From NCBI GenBank assembly GCA_030262895.1, contig JAJSZW010000009.1, forward strand, positions 1-52,760: a DNA stretch of 52,760 nucleotides. Direction: 5' to 3'. The DNA comes from Deltaproteobacteria bacterium (GTDB lineage: Bacteria > Desulfobacterota > Desulfobacteria > Desulfobacterales > ETH-SRB1). The notes beneath the pieces are model-generated. The model made no database searches, had not been told where the DNA came from, and saw nothing but the letters and a program-made list of their open reading frames with translations. This document shows positions 44,701-52,760 of the stretch, in pieces; position 1 is the stretch's first letter, and each line of letters opens with the position of its first letter. The position numbers and the translations under genes were made by a program.

Positions 44701-47132
44701 ATATTATATACCCTCCTGTTGATGGTGATACAAGTCAGATCCAATTTGAATATGATGCTTTAGGTCAAATGGTTCTGACGATTGATCAGAATCTCAATCA
44801 AACGAGATTTGAATATCATGCAGATACAGGATACCTGCAAAGGGTCATAAATGATTATGGTGACGCCGCACATTTTAACCATATTACAGAATTTGCTTAT
44901 GACGAAGTAGGCAAGATAATCAGTACAAAGGATGCAAAAGACAATATAAAGACTTTTAGCTATATAGATTTTAACAGAATTGCACAAATCACATCGCCGG
45001 CGCCCTTTAACTACATTAACAAGTTCGAATATGATGAAAAGGGAAATATAACTAAGATAGAGAAACAGACCGATGATCCGCTCAATCCCTGGCAGACTGT
45101 CATTAATACCTATACCAGTATGAATAAGCTGGAAACAACTACTGATGAATTGAACAATACTGCTACATACGAACATAACCTTAATAATCAAATATCTGCC
45201 ATGACAGATGCGGAAGAACACATAACCCAATTTTTGTATGACAACAGGGGATTACTTGAACAAACAATTGATGCGCTAGATCATGTGACTATACGTTCTT
45301 ATACCCCAACTGGGAACCTGGAGAGAATAATTGATGCCAGGGGAAATCCCACGCTATATGAATATGACAAGCTAAACAGACTTATTAATACTACGTTTGC
45401 AGACGGCACCAGAAAAAGCTTGCAATATGACTCAATGAATAATGTTTCGCAAAAAACTACCAGAAAGGGAGACATTATTTCATATACGTATGATGCACTT
45501 TACCGGCTTGAGGAAAAAACTTATCCTGACGCTTCTACTGTCAGTTATAGCTATGATAAAGGTTCCAGGCTAACTTCTGTTACTGATGCAAATGGAATGA
45601 TCCAATATGAGTATGACAGATTAAACAGAATCACTAATACTATCTATCCTGGAAATATACAGGCTGGTTATGAATATGACTCATTAGGGAATAGGACCAA
45701 ATTAACTTATCCTGATAGTACCTATATCAATTATGGTTATGACGAGTTAAATCGTTTAAAGACTATCAATGACCAGGCAAGTCAGGAATTGATAGCCTAC
45801 AATTATGATGCACTCAGCCTGCGAAAAAACCTTACCCTCCTAAATGGCAATCAATCAACCTATCAGTATGATGAAATCAATAGGCTTTTAAATCTTGCTA
45901 ATCAGACATCATCCCTAAGCACGATCTCAAGTTTTAATTACACGTATGACAAGGTTGGAAATCGAAAGAGTATGAATACTCTTCAGGGAATGCATAGTTA
46001 TACGTATGATGCGATATATCAATTAATGGCCGCGGATTATCCGGAAGCTTATGACTTCCCGGACACTGGTTATACCTACGATTCATTAGGAAATAGAATT
46101 CATATTGATAAACAAGGCACGGCCGTTAATTATGCAGCTAACAGTATGAATCAGTACACATCTGCAGGAGATGCAGTTTATGCCTATGATGAGAATGGAA
46201 ACCTGATTTCAGATGGGGAAAGCGCTTATGAATATGACTATGAAAACCGTCTGATTTCCGCATCCAATTTATCACATGCCGGCATCAGCTATGAGTATGA
46301 TCCTTTTGGTAGAAGAATCGAAAAGAATGTGGATGGGGCGATCACAAAATATATATATGATGGTGACCAGGCTATTTGCGAGACAGATGGCAGTGACGCC
46401 ATTACTGCGAAATATGTGTATGGGGCCGGCATTGATGAAGTTGTCACCATGCAAAGGGGTGGCAGCGCCTATTTCTATCATTATGACGGGTTGGGTAATG
46501 TTTCCGACATCACAGATGAGACCGGTTCTGTGGTGGAGTCCTATTTTTATGATGCTTATGGGAGTAGTTTGGATTCGTCATCTGTAGGCAATCCGTATTT
46601 GTTTAATGGCAGAAGGTTTGATGATGAGACTGGTTTGTATCATTATAGAGCCAGGTATTATGACCCGGAAATTGGGAGATTTTTGCAGACGGATCCTCTT
46701 GGATATTATGACAATGTGAACCTGTATTCCTATGTAAATAATAACCCGTTGAATTGGGTTGATCCTTTTGGGTTGTGTAAAGATAAATCATTTTCGGAAA
46801 AATTTGGTGAAGGATATTATTTTGGTACGGGATATGGTCAAGAGGCTTTAGACTGGTGGGCAACTAAGTGGGTGGAGACCGGCAATCCACTTTATGCTGT
46901 TGGCGGAGGATTCGCTGCTCTTTGGACACCTGAGGCTTGGTGGAAAACTGCCGCAGTATTAGGAGGTGCATATGCTATCTCTGGATGGGCATCTCAAACT
47001 GGTCCTTGGATGGGTAAAGTGGTAGTACACGGTCCTCATGCCGGAGGTCCTCATCAATATAGACATTTACAAATCATGATTCGTACGGGCAAACATATTA
47101 CGAAACATATTCGCATACGACTTGGTTTTTGA
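41703..47132 (+). CDS. Giant RHS-repeat protein with transglutaminase-like domain and variable C-terminal tip
   Basis: The GTG at 41703 opens 1809 residues, but the true 5' end is probably at 40934 (see previous entry). Residues 35-120 form a transglutaminase-like domain ('RIFEWVKKNIEVEFYYGSMKGSRGAFIEKAGNDIDTVSLLLALYRAANIPCRYVTG'-type sequence, in which the usual catalytic Cys is absent from the AGND motif). The DUF6531 entry to the RHS shell is 'EPVNIANGNLFETEEDFTIPS'. Many YD repeats of 'YEYDxLNRL' type follow. The core ends at 'RARYYDPEIGRFLQTDPLGYYDNVNLYSYVNNNPLNWVDPFGL', after which about 120 residues differ from RHS: a Trp-rich hydrophobic stretch and a basic His-rich end ('HGPHAGGPHQYRH'). 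That tip is where RHS proteins carry toxins. Its activity is not recognised. Confidence 0.88.
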   Translation: MQTLSDESGTTTSGTIGILSVTPPNPEDTQETIEVVITQEMRDLVASLNNSPARIFEWVKKNIEVEFYYGSMKGSRGAFIEKAGNDIDTVSLLLALYRAANIPCRYVTGTIELPIEKAKNLTGVDDPQKFGDMIASAGIPGVLIVSGSEVVAVRMEHTWAEALVDYDPYAGAKAGEGDLWVPLSPWYKTHEYNDGVDLLTMSSFDSESYLNDFISDVKPESPVDLYKLYFEDYLKANNPGMNWQDGLRTREIKPEKFRTLPNTLNFEVVSVNGEYAALPDSLRHKVTLNVPQVSLSYSFNLSEVVGKKVTYSYPAADEASKTLIDSSGGIENVDPLAVNLLPSIKIEGTTVATGNVVNAGYYHTLRTTFSIPDQGSDFVEYSVISGAYYAVGLDPQLVSNKFLADRIAEYISTVGDTPENTDNMDEITGEALYLAVMKYFNDCNIGDTTFAQSLKDVFLKQTSGAITGKSLVVYTLFGTPSNLEPGGYFVDAKRNIYTPISISGDDSRELDFMILGGYNASYHEHNLFEEFFHLEAISTVKLLSLANEQGMPVYDIDSSNIAAILPLLGVDAGVKSAIQNSVAAGHVVKVHQDNLTVKNWNGAGYVDRNPTTNAAGFIISGGLSGGATVERDPSMGEIIVDGVRTGTFLAGEPVNIANGNLFETEEDFTIPSRGMPINFVRYYNSQSDYNGPMGYGWTHTYNQHITENADESITYFAEDGGEFTFTKNPDTTYNRPAGFFSTLTKDVSGYKLRGKHGTEKFFDLTGKITGIVDRNDNAITFEYTGDYLTKIIDTVGREYSLLYDADNHLASITTPGPYEWTYTYANNDLMSVTVPGGYTRSFTYFADHNLASVTNFRGFTFTFDYYSNDKVHINYLPNSGTYIFSYNSPLRTTTVTDPEGNINVHYYNEKGAITGHLDPLGYEELYEYDDDLNRVKITDKNGGIIKNTYDSTGNLLSTTNQENYTVSYTYDPVYNFVLTTTDPEARATTQTYDANGNLEHIIYPPVDGDTSQIQFEYDALGQMVLTIDQNLNQTRFEYHADTGYLQRVINDYGDAAHFNHITEFAYDEVGKIISTKDAKDNIKTFSYIDFNRIAQITSPAPFNYINKFEYDEKGNITKIEKQTDDPLNPWQTVINTYTSMNKLETTTDELNNTATYEHNLNNQISAMTDAEEHITQFLYDNRGLLEQTIDALDHVTIRSYTPTGNLERIIDARGNPTLYEYDKLNRLINTTFADGTRKSLQYDSMNNVSQKTTRKGDIISYTYDALYRLEEKTYPDASTVSYSYDKGSRLTSVTDANGMIQYEYDRLNRITNTIYPGNIQAGYEYDSLGNRTKLTYPDSTYINYGYDELNRLKTINDQASQELIAYNYDALSLRKNLTLLNGNQSTYQYDEINRLLNLANQTSSLSTISSFNYTYDKVGNRKSMNTLQGMHSYTYDAIYQLMAADYPEAYDFPDTGYTYDSLGNRIHIDKQGTAVNYAANSMNQYTSAGDAVYAYDENGNLISDGESAYEYDYENRLISASNLSHAGISYEYDPFGRRIEKNVDGAITKYIYDGDQAICETDGSDAITAKYVYGAGIDEVVTMQRGGSAYFYHYDGLGNVSDITDETGSVVESYFYDAYGSSLDSSSVGNPYLFNGRRFDDETGLYHYRARYYDPEIGRFLQTDPLGYYDNVNLYSYVNNNPLNWVDPFGLCKDKSFSEKFGEGYYFGTGYGQEALDWWATKWVETGNPLYAVGGGFAALWTPEAWWKTAAVLGGAYAISGWASQTGPWMGKVVVHGPHAGGPHQYRHLQIMIRTGKHITKHIRIRLGF

Positions 47133-47292
47133 AAAATCAATCTTGAAGGTTTTTTAAAGCGTAACCATTTGAATGGGATTTTTTGAAATCAAAGGGTTAG
47201 GCATTTCGCTCTTATGATTTTGAGAGAGGTGTGAATGGTTACTTTTAATAGTATTAATCGGTTATATATAAGGGACATAAAGGGCAAAAATT

Positions 47293-47487
47293 ATGCTTTG
47301 TAATTATTGCAAAAAGGCAGAATTAATTGAAGGTACACTTGAAGGCATATCATTTGAGCCATTATCTGAGCGCAAAAAATTGCTTACAAGTGGAGTGTAT
47401 GGGATTAGAGCTATGGTTTGCCCTAAATGTGGTCGTTTATCAGATTTTAGTTTAGATGTAGAAGCCCTGAAGAAAATAGCCAGGTAG
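47293..47487 (+). CDS. Small zinc-ribbon-like protein, candidate immunity protein
   Basis: This 64-residue protein has two CxxC knuckles ('CNYCKKAELIEGTLEG' and 'VCPKCGRLSDFSLD') framing a hydrophobic middle, like DUF6487-type zinc ribbons ('C..C...ME.G.L.G'). Being the first small gene after an RHS tip, it is a positional candidate for the cognate immunity protein, but zinc ribbons of this type also occur as free-standing genes. The start ATG 47293 has only a weak AAGGGC upstream. The 160 bp between the RHS gene and it contain a 9-bp inverted repeat (GTAACCATT/AATGGTTAC) and no other gene. Confidence 0.65.
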   Translation: MLCNYCKKAELIEGTLEGISFEPLSERKKLLTSGVYGIRAMVCPKCGRLSDFSLDVEALKKIAR

Positions 47488-47488
47488 A

Positions 47489-47552
47489 GTGGGCTCTGCC
47501 CACCGAACTATATGATGTTCCTGACTAAAAATGCCAATGGCGGGAAAATCCC
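47489..47552. repeat. REP-like hairpins next to RAYT remnant
   Basis: GTGGGC-TCT-GCCCAC (47489-47503) and a weaker GGGA/TCCC hairpin (47542-47552). GTAGGGTGGGC-type palindromes are the usual companions of REP-associated transposases, whose remnant follows at 47565. Confidence 0.6.
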
Positions 47553-47564
47553 ACCTCACAAAAA

Positions 47565-47681
47565 ATGCCAAATTATCAAAGAGCGTGGGAAGGCAATACT
47601 TATTTCTTCACTGTGGTTACCTATCAACGGCAGCCAATTCTTTGCCTCGAAGCCCAACAATTACGGTTTACTACGGGTTAA
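47565..47681 (+). pseudogene. REP-associated tyrosine transposase (RAYT, IS200-like) N-terminal remnant
   Basis: A 38-codon frame 'MPNYQRAWEGNTYFFTVVTY' continues 'QRQPILCLEAQQLRFTTG' and stops. The 'MPNYRRA...TYFFTVVTYxRxPIL' start is diagnostic for RAYT/Y1 transposases, whose HUH motif and catalytic Tyr should follow but are absent. It lies next to REP-type palindromes and upstream of the surface-protein gene at 47746. Confidence 0.75.
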
Positions 47682-47745
47682 AGAGAAAACAGCTTAAGAT
47701 TGACGGTTTTCGTTATATTTATCTTTTAAGAAATCGGAGCAAAAA

Positions 47746-49671
47746 ATGCGAAAAAACAAAATGCTAATGGTTTTTCTTTTACTTGGCGTTTTTATTTGTT
47801 GCGCACACACATATGCACGGGCTGGAATGTCAGAAGCGGCAGCTTACCTGGAAATTATACAAAATTCTGACGGTTCGTGGGGCTCTGATCCATCCACAAT
47901 ATATTTTGAAACAACGGAAGTTGTTAAGACGCTTTATTTCCTCGGAAGGACCGGAAACGCGTATCAAAGAGGGGTAAATTTTGTCACTAACCACCAAATC
48001 GGAGGCATAGAGGATCACGCCAGGAAAATTGATGCCATAAAACCGGCCGGCAAGGACACCACAGATGATGTGAACACAATCCTTAGAGCTCAAAACAGTG
48101 ACGGTGGTTTTGGGTTTGATCTGGATTATGGGAGCAATGTGTATCACACTGCATTTGCCCTGTCTGCCATTCACACAGCAGACATCTCAAATCCAACTGT
48201 AACATCAAGCGCAGTCAACTTTATCATATCCCGGCAAGAAACAAATGGCTCATTTGGTTTGAGCGCAGATCATGACAGCATCTATCTGACAACTCTTGTT
48301 GCATTGGCGCTAACTGATCACAGCGGAACCTCGTTTGCTGTTGATTCTGCTGTTGACTGGTTATTGACAAAGCAGAATCCTGACGGGGGATTTGGTGAAA
48401 CTGTTTCTTCAGTTTTTGAAACATCCTGTGTTTCCATGCTTCTTTGCAAGGTCAGACCAGACCTTCAGGAAACCCAGGATGCTCTTGACTACTTAATAGC
48501 CAGTCAGGAACCAGACGGCAGCTTTGATAATGATCCTTATCAAACAGCGGTCGCTGTTCAAGGCATTCAGTTGGCATACACAGATACCCACCTTTCTGCG
48601 GGCTTTAATCTTTTTGGCTTTTCGGCAGAGGTGCCGGCAGGATATACTTCGTATGAGATGATAGCAGATTTGGGCAGTGAAGTCGAAAAGATCCAGCGAT
48701 ACAATCCTGATACTGAAACCTTTCAAACAACTTACTATGAAGACGGCATAGTTACAGGTGATATATTTAATATCGCAAACGGTGAAGGCTATTTTGTTTA
48801 CATGAAGAAAGCCGGAACCATGTTTCAACCAAGACGATCTGTGAATATGCATCTTCAGCTCATCCCGGGTTTCAATATTGTCAGCATTACAGGCGCACCA
48901 TCCTGCAGTTCATATGATTTACTTGTATACCTTGGATCTCCGGATGAAATAGTTAGTATCCAGAGATACAACAAAGAAACAGGTGCCTTTGAAACCACTG
49001 CTTACTATAATGAGCAACCTTCAGGCATATCGTTTGATATTGTTAATGGTGAAGCTTACCTGGTTCACATGAGAGTGGCAAAGGAGATCACGGATCTCTT
49101 TACACCGCCGGAAGTAGTTATTACCTCTCCTAATGACGGAGAGACCGTTTTCAGTACCCCTGTCGATGTTTCCGGAACAGTAGACGTCAATACCGTCACA
49201 GTTACAGTGAACGGCGTCGAGGCTGTCCTGAGCGGGGGAACATTTACGGCAGCAGGGATTTCACTTACTGAAGGATCGAACTCGATTAGCGCAACTGCTG
49301 TGGGTTCAAACAGCATGACAAGCAGCCACACCATAACTGTTATATTGGAAGCAGGTATAGATTACACCATTAGCAAGGGAGGATCAATCAGTGACAGCCG
49401 GAGAATCCAGGGTAATGCAGCACTTTTGAGTCAGGCCGCAGGAGTTACGGCAAACCTTAATGGCCCCTCATTTATTGACTTCTTGACAACTGGGGCTTTT
49501 TTTACTGCTCCTGACGAAATAGAGATAAGCTATACTATCTCGATCGATAGTGCAGCGCCCGAAGGCGTTTACGATTACCATGTAGAATTTGGTTTGACGG
49601 ATGGCAGCGGCAACCCACTTGAGCCGTTAAACAATAATATCTATTTGTTTAAGATAAAGATAGTGCCTTGA
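47746..49671 (+). CDS. Secreted prenyltransferase/terpene-cyclase-fold repeat protein with GFN modules
   Basis: This 641-residue protein has a signal peptide (1-24, 'MLMVFLLLGVFICCAHTYARA'). An alpha-toroid follows (about 28-265) made of repeats with the QNSDGGFG signature of squalene-cyclase/prenyltransferase folds: 'IQNSDGSWGSDP', 'RAQNSDGGFGFDLDYGS', 'SRQETNGSFGL', 'LLTKQNPDGGFGETVSS', 'IASQEPDGSFDNDPYQTAVAV'. Two ~70-residue GFN modules follow ('GFNLFGFSAEVP...IQRYNPDTETFQTTYY', 'GFNIVSITGAPS...IQRYNKETGAFETTAYY'). Then come an Ig-like domain ('VVITSPNDGETVFSTPVDVSG') and a beta C-terminus. The catalytic DxDD or metal site of true cyclases is not seen, so it is likely a binding or adhesion protein rather than an enzyme. 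CGGAGC precedes the ATG. Confidence 0.85.
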   Translation: MRKNKMLMVFLLLGVFICCAHTYARAGMSEAAAYLEIIQNSDGSWGSDPSTIYFETTEVVKTLYFLGRTGNAYQRGVNFVTNHQIGGIEDHARKIDAIKPAGKDTTDDVNTILRAQNSDGGFGFDLDYGSNVYHTAFALSAIHTADISNPTVTSSAVNFIISRQETNGSFGLSADHDSIYLTTLVALALTDHSGTSFAVDSAVDWLLTKQNPDGGFGETVSSVFETSCVSMLLCKVRPDLQETQDALDYLIASQEPDGSFDNDPYQTAVAVQGIQLAYTDTHLSAGFNLFGFSAEVPAGYTSYEMIADLGSEVEKIQRYNPDTETFQTTYYEDGIVTGDIFNIANGEGYFVYMKKAGTMFQPRRSVNMHLQLIPGFNIVSITGAPSCSSYDLLVYLGSPDEIVSIQRYNKETGAFETTAYYNEQPSGISFDIVNGEAYLVHMRVAKEITDLFTPPEVVITSPNDGETVFSTPVDVSGTVDVNTVTVTVNGVEAVLSGGTFTAAGISLTEGSNSISATAVGSNSMTSSHTITVILEAGIDYTISKGGSISDSRRIQGNAALLSQAAGVTANLNGPSFIDFLTTGAFFTAPDEIEISYTISIDSAAPEGVYDYHVEFGLTDGSGNPLEPLNNNIYLFKIKIVP

Positions 49672-49734
49672 TAATGGAAAACGAACACCCCCCACAGACA
49701 ACTTCTCTACTCTCATCGAACAGAGGAGGGCAGC

Positions 49735-52227
49735 ATGATATTAGAGCCTCATAAGAAAATAATAAGGCTTTTAATATTACTTTTCATCCTTCTTCTTTCT
49801 TTAAATTATTCAGCTTTTGCGGCCTCTTGGACCTCAGGAGGGCCTTATGCCGGCTATATTAAAGGATTAGCCGTTGAGCCAACTTCATCAGGCACTGCAT
49901 TCACGGTCGTCGATGATAGGCATTTGGCTAAAACAATCGACAGTGGCGCCTCATGGAGTTATTTGCTTGATTCACCCCCCCACCTCGGCGCGGTGGCCAT
50001 CGATCCTCAAAATCCTTCGACCATCTGGGCGGGTGAGGGCACAAAAATTTGGGGTTCAACTTCTCTATCGTTTTATATTTATAAGAGTGAAGATGGGGGT
50101 CAAAATTGGCAGTATATATATTTACCATTGATTAGTTGTTGGGACCCAGTGTGTTCAACAGGAGTTGCCGACATTTTGATAAAAGCGGATGACTCAGATA
50201 CCATCTTGGTGTCAATGTTTTTTCCGCAAGGGGAACTACTTAGGACTACCAATGGCGGGCAAACCTGGCAAATAGAGGGTGGGTCCGGTACTACCTTGGC
50301 TGCTGATCCAGTCAATCCTGAAATCATTTACCATGGAACTGCAAGGAGTGGGTATGTCTATAGGTCAATGGACGGTGGAAATAGGTGGGCAAAGATTAAT
50401 CCTAGTCCTCCGCCTGGTCAGTTCTGGTGGGTCTGGACGGTTAATGACATAGAGGTTGGCTTGAATTCACGAGTCTATGTCGCGACGGGCGAAGGCTTGT
50501 GGATGTATAATAAGTATTAATGGACTAAGTTACCTGGCCTGCCTACTGACGATATCCGTGCTCTGGCCATTGACAGATCCACGTGGCCAGAAGTTGTCTA
50601 TGCCGGCACTAGTGGCCATGGCGTATTTGTTTCCATAGATAGTGGGAACAGTTGGATACCCTTCAACGAAGGGTTAGGAAATCTTTCCATTACCAAACTC
50701 GCCATGAGCAGGAGCCAGCCCAAAATGCTGTACGCAGGCACAGCATCCGGAGTCTGGAGTACACCGATACCTGATTGTCCCTCCACTGTTTTGTGGCACC
50801 AGCCAATAAGACCCGCTGGTTTGTTCACTATGGGATGTCAGGATTTTACAGAACCTTATGACGATTACGACATATTCATAGCGGATGATTTTTCCACAAC
50901 CGAAACTTGGAATATTCAAACTGTCTTTGTTCCTGGAAACCTATGGGGATCCGGGACGACATTAATGAATGCCACAATACTTCAATTTCAGATTTATGCT
51001 GACGACCAAGGTACGCCTGACGGTGATCCATCTGGCGGAGGCAATTCTCCGGTATGGAACCTCTCGGTTCTCCCCACAGATTCTCAGATAACCATTAGTG
51101 CCGAAATTAATGGACTGCCATCCAATGTTACGTTGAGCTTGGATACTTCGATCAAACTCCAGCCCGGCACCTACTGGTTTTCATTTTATCCCGAACTTGA
51201 ACACATTACTGCAGGGCAATATGGAAAACTAACTGGCAATACTAAAAATGGAAACCCGGCTCAAGTTATTAACCCTGGAGGGGGATTTGCTTTTCCGACC
51301 GTGTGGACATCCGTGACAGACGAATCCACTTGGAATATGGAAGAGCAAGATTTCGCATTTCTCCTGGCAGGTAGCATCGCCGATTGGCAGGCCGACAGTG
51401 ACGATGACGGCATCCTGGACGGCAATGAGGACAAGAACCATGATGGTATCATCGATACAGCAGCCGGTGAAACGGACCCATGCGACCCCAACACTGACGG
51501 CGACGGCATCTATGACGGAACGGAAATAGGGCTGACAGCGCCGCAGAATCCGCAGGCTACCGACCAGAGTCAAGGATACTTTGTGCCGGATGCCGATCCA
51601 TCCACCACCACCGATCCAACAGATCCTGATACTGATGGCGATGGTATAAGCGACGGACAGGAAGATGCGAACCATAATGGCCTTGTAGACCCCGGAGAAA
51701 CAGATCCTTCCGATAACTCATCGCGTCCGACAATAATTCTTCTGAACAAAGGGTTCAACCTGATTGCTATTCCGGCAGATGTCACGAATCAGCCTGATCT
51801 CAAGGATTGGCTGTCGGTACTTGGAAACAGCTTTGAAATAGAAAAGGTGATGGCTTATGATGAGGCAAACAGCAGGTTTGTTATCCTGATCCCAGAGGAT
51901 GGGTCAAACCCGAGCTTTACGCTCCAAGGAGGGGAAGGGCTTATTATCTATGCAACAGGAGAAAAGCGAGTTGGATTTGTGTCTGTGGATTGCTCAAGTC
52001 TTGATCTGGAATCAGGCTTTAACCTGATTGGGATTGCCTGTCCGCCAAATGGGTACAGTGCCTTCCAACTGCTGGCAGAGCTTGGCAGCGGAAATGTTTC
52101 AAGCATTCAGAGATACTCCAAAGAAAAGGGAGTATTTGAGACAGCCGGTTTCGGGCCGGAAGGTCAGCTCGTGGGTGTGGACTTTCCGATTGTTTCTGGT
52201 GAAGGGCACTTTATTTATTTGAAGTAG
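49735..52227 (+). pseudogene. Secreted BNR-like/TSP3 protein with GFN modules, interrupted by in-frame TAA
   Basis: The frame starts at ATG 49735 (GAGGAGGGC upstream, signal peptide 'LLILLFILLLSLNYSAFA') and runs in phase to 52227 apart from a single TAA at 50518-50520. The N-terminal part is a beta-propeller of BNR/sortilin type with Asp-box-like 'SEDGGQNWQYIY', 'RTTNGGQTWQIEGG' and 'RSMDGGNRWAKINP', and after the stop 'WTKLPGLPTDDIRALAID' and 'SIDSGNSWIPFNEG' continue the same repeats. A single C-to-A change (TCA to TAA) would explain the stop. Beyond it lie a lectin-like beta domain, TSP3-type calcium repeats ('DSDDDGILDGNEDKNHDGI', 'DTDGDGISDGQEDANHNGL') and two GFN modules to the end. 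The product would be cut at 261 of 830 codons. Confidence 0.83.
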
Positions 52228-52760
52228 GGGGTTTTAGATTTTAAGCATGCACCGCCAGGGCTGCTCCGGGTAAATAGCTATGCATTTAACGGGGCAGACA
52301 AAGATCGCCCCCAGAGAAATAGGTAATGCATTTCACAGGGCAGGGAGGGAGGAAACTGTTTTCTCTTGCCGGTGACCTTGGAGGAATTGGGTGGGTTTCC
52401 ACTGGGAAGGGAGGCCGGCAATGGAAAATGCCCTGCGAGCGGACTTGAGTCTGTTTCTGATTTATTTATGGCTCTCTGGTATTTCACGTGGTCAATTTTT
52501 ATCAAAAGAATCAGCCTGTTATCCGTATTGTTGAGTAGCCCGAATTTAAAAAAAATTACACTGTAAATCCCATTATTTAAGCAGGTATTGAGCTTTCAGT
52601 TCAATACAGCCCCATATACCATTATAATAGCGTTAAAAAGTTGTTTAACACCAAACGCAGAAAATGCGATAACTTTTTGAAATTAAAATAGAATGCTAAC
52701 CACGGGAATTACCAAAGAACCTTATTTATTTGTAAATGGATGTCCCCATGTCTCGCATAA
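52228..52760. repeat. Gene-free right edge with direct repeat and hairpins
   Basis: No gene is supported here. Two copies of an AAATAGnTAATGCATTT-type word ending in GGGCAG occur at about 52272-52298 and 52318-52344, 46 bp apart. TTGCCGG/CCGGCAA (about 52367-52421) and AAAAAGTT/AACTTTTT (about 52634-52679) are short inverted repeats. An integron attC or IS end was looked for and not found. Confidence 0.4.

Overview
The window looks like a chromosomal segment from a strictly anaerobic, complete-oxidising or acetogenic member of the Desulfobacterota (sulfate-reducer type). The basis is a contiguous Wood-Ljungdahl (reductive acetyl-CoA) cluster of bacterial AcsABCDE/MetF/MetV/FolD/Fhs type, Hdr/MvhD electron-transfer modules, selenocysteine use, a DUF4911 protein, a GEMM riboswitch and PEP-CTERM/dockerin surface proteins. 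The genus cannot be told from the sequence alone.

Left edge (1-5.3 kb) is an accessory patch. It holds an AAA-type ATPase gene running off the left edge behind a small membrane-protein gene, lexA, two toxin-antitoxin-like pairs (DUF433/DUF5615 and DUF4160/DUF2442), two truncated tyrosine-recombinase (integron-integrase-like) N-terminal stubs, and a decayed second copy of the 3' end of the formate dehydrogenase gene.

5.3-31.5 kb is one long minus-strand cluster, transcribed from fhs towards fdhA: fhs, folD, cooS/acsA, hdrA (UGA-Sec), mvhD (UGA-Sec), an HdrC-ferredoxin-MvhD fusion, an HdrC-GltD fusion, metV, a second hdrA, a second mvhD, metF, acsD, acsB, acsC, acsE and a very large fdhA (UGA-Sec) fused to a GltD-like diaphorase. 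Together these encode formate/CO2 interconversion, the folate C1 branch, CO dehydrogenase/acetyl-CoA synthase, and an HdrB-less flavin/Fe-S assembly that probably couples methylene-THF reductase (MetFV) to pyridine nucleotide and ferredoxin. Three genes read through an in-frame UGA at a position where homologues carry a catalytic or cluster Cys, each followed by a SECIS-like hairpin. Simple ORF calling would split all three.

31.8-35.6 kb is housekeeping, also minus strand: a small exported protein, miaB, a bifunctional-nuclease-domain protein and a PHP phosphoesterase, with a DUF4911 protein upstream.

36.1-52.2 kb is a plus-strand run of exported or surface proteins: a cohesin-like PEP-CTERM protein, a signal-peptide stub, a GEMM-I (cyclic dinucleotide) riboswitch with an overlapping intrinsic terminator, an FN3-type protein broken by an in-frame TAG, a TSP3/cadherin-like/PKD/dockerin protein, a giant RHS/transglutaminase-like protein broken by a frameshift in an A7 run, a small zinc-ribbon candidate immunity protein, a RAYT transposase remnant, a terpene-cyclase-fold repeat protein, and a BNR-like/TSP3 protein broken by an in-frame TAA. 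A roughly 70-residue 'GFN/GWN' module recurs at the C-terminal side of three of these.

A further theme is a set of degenerate tandem arrays with a 7-base period, each with its own consensus, sitting in most of the larger gaps; several provide the last codons and the stop of the upstream gene.
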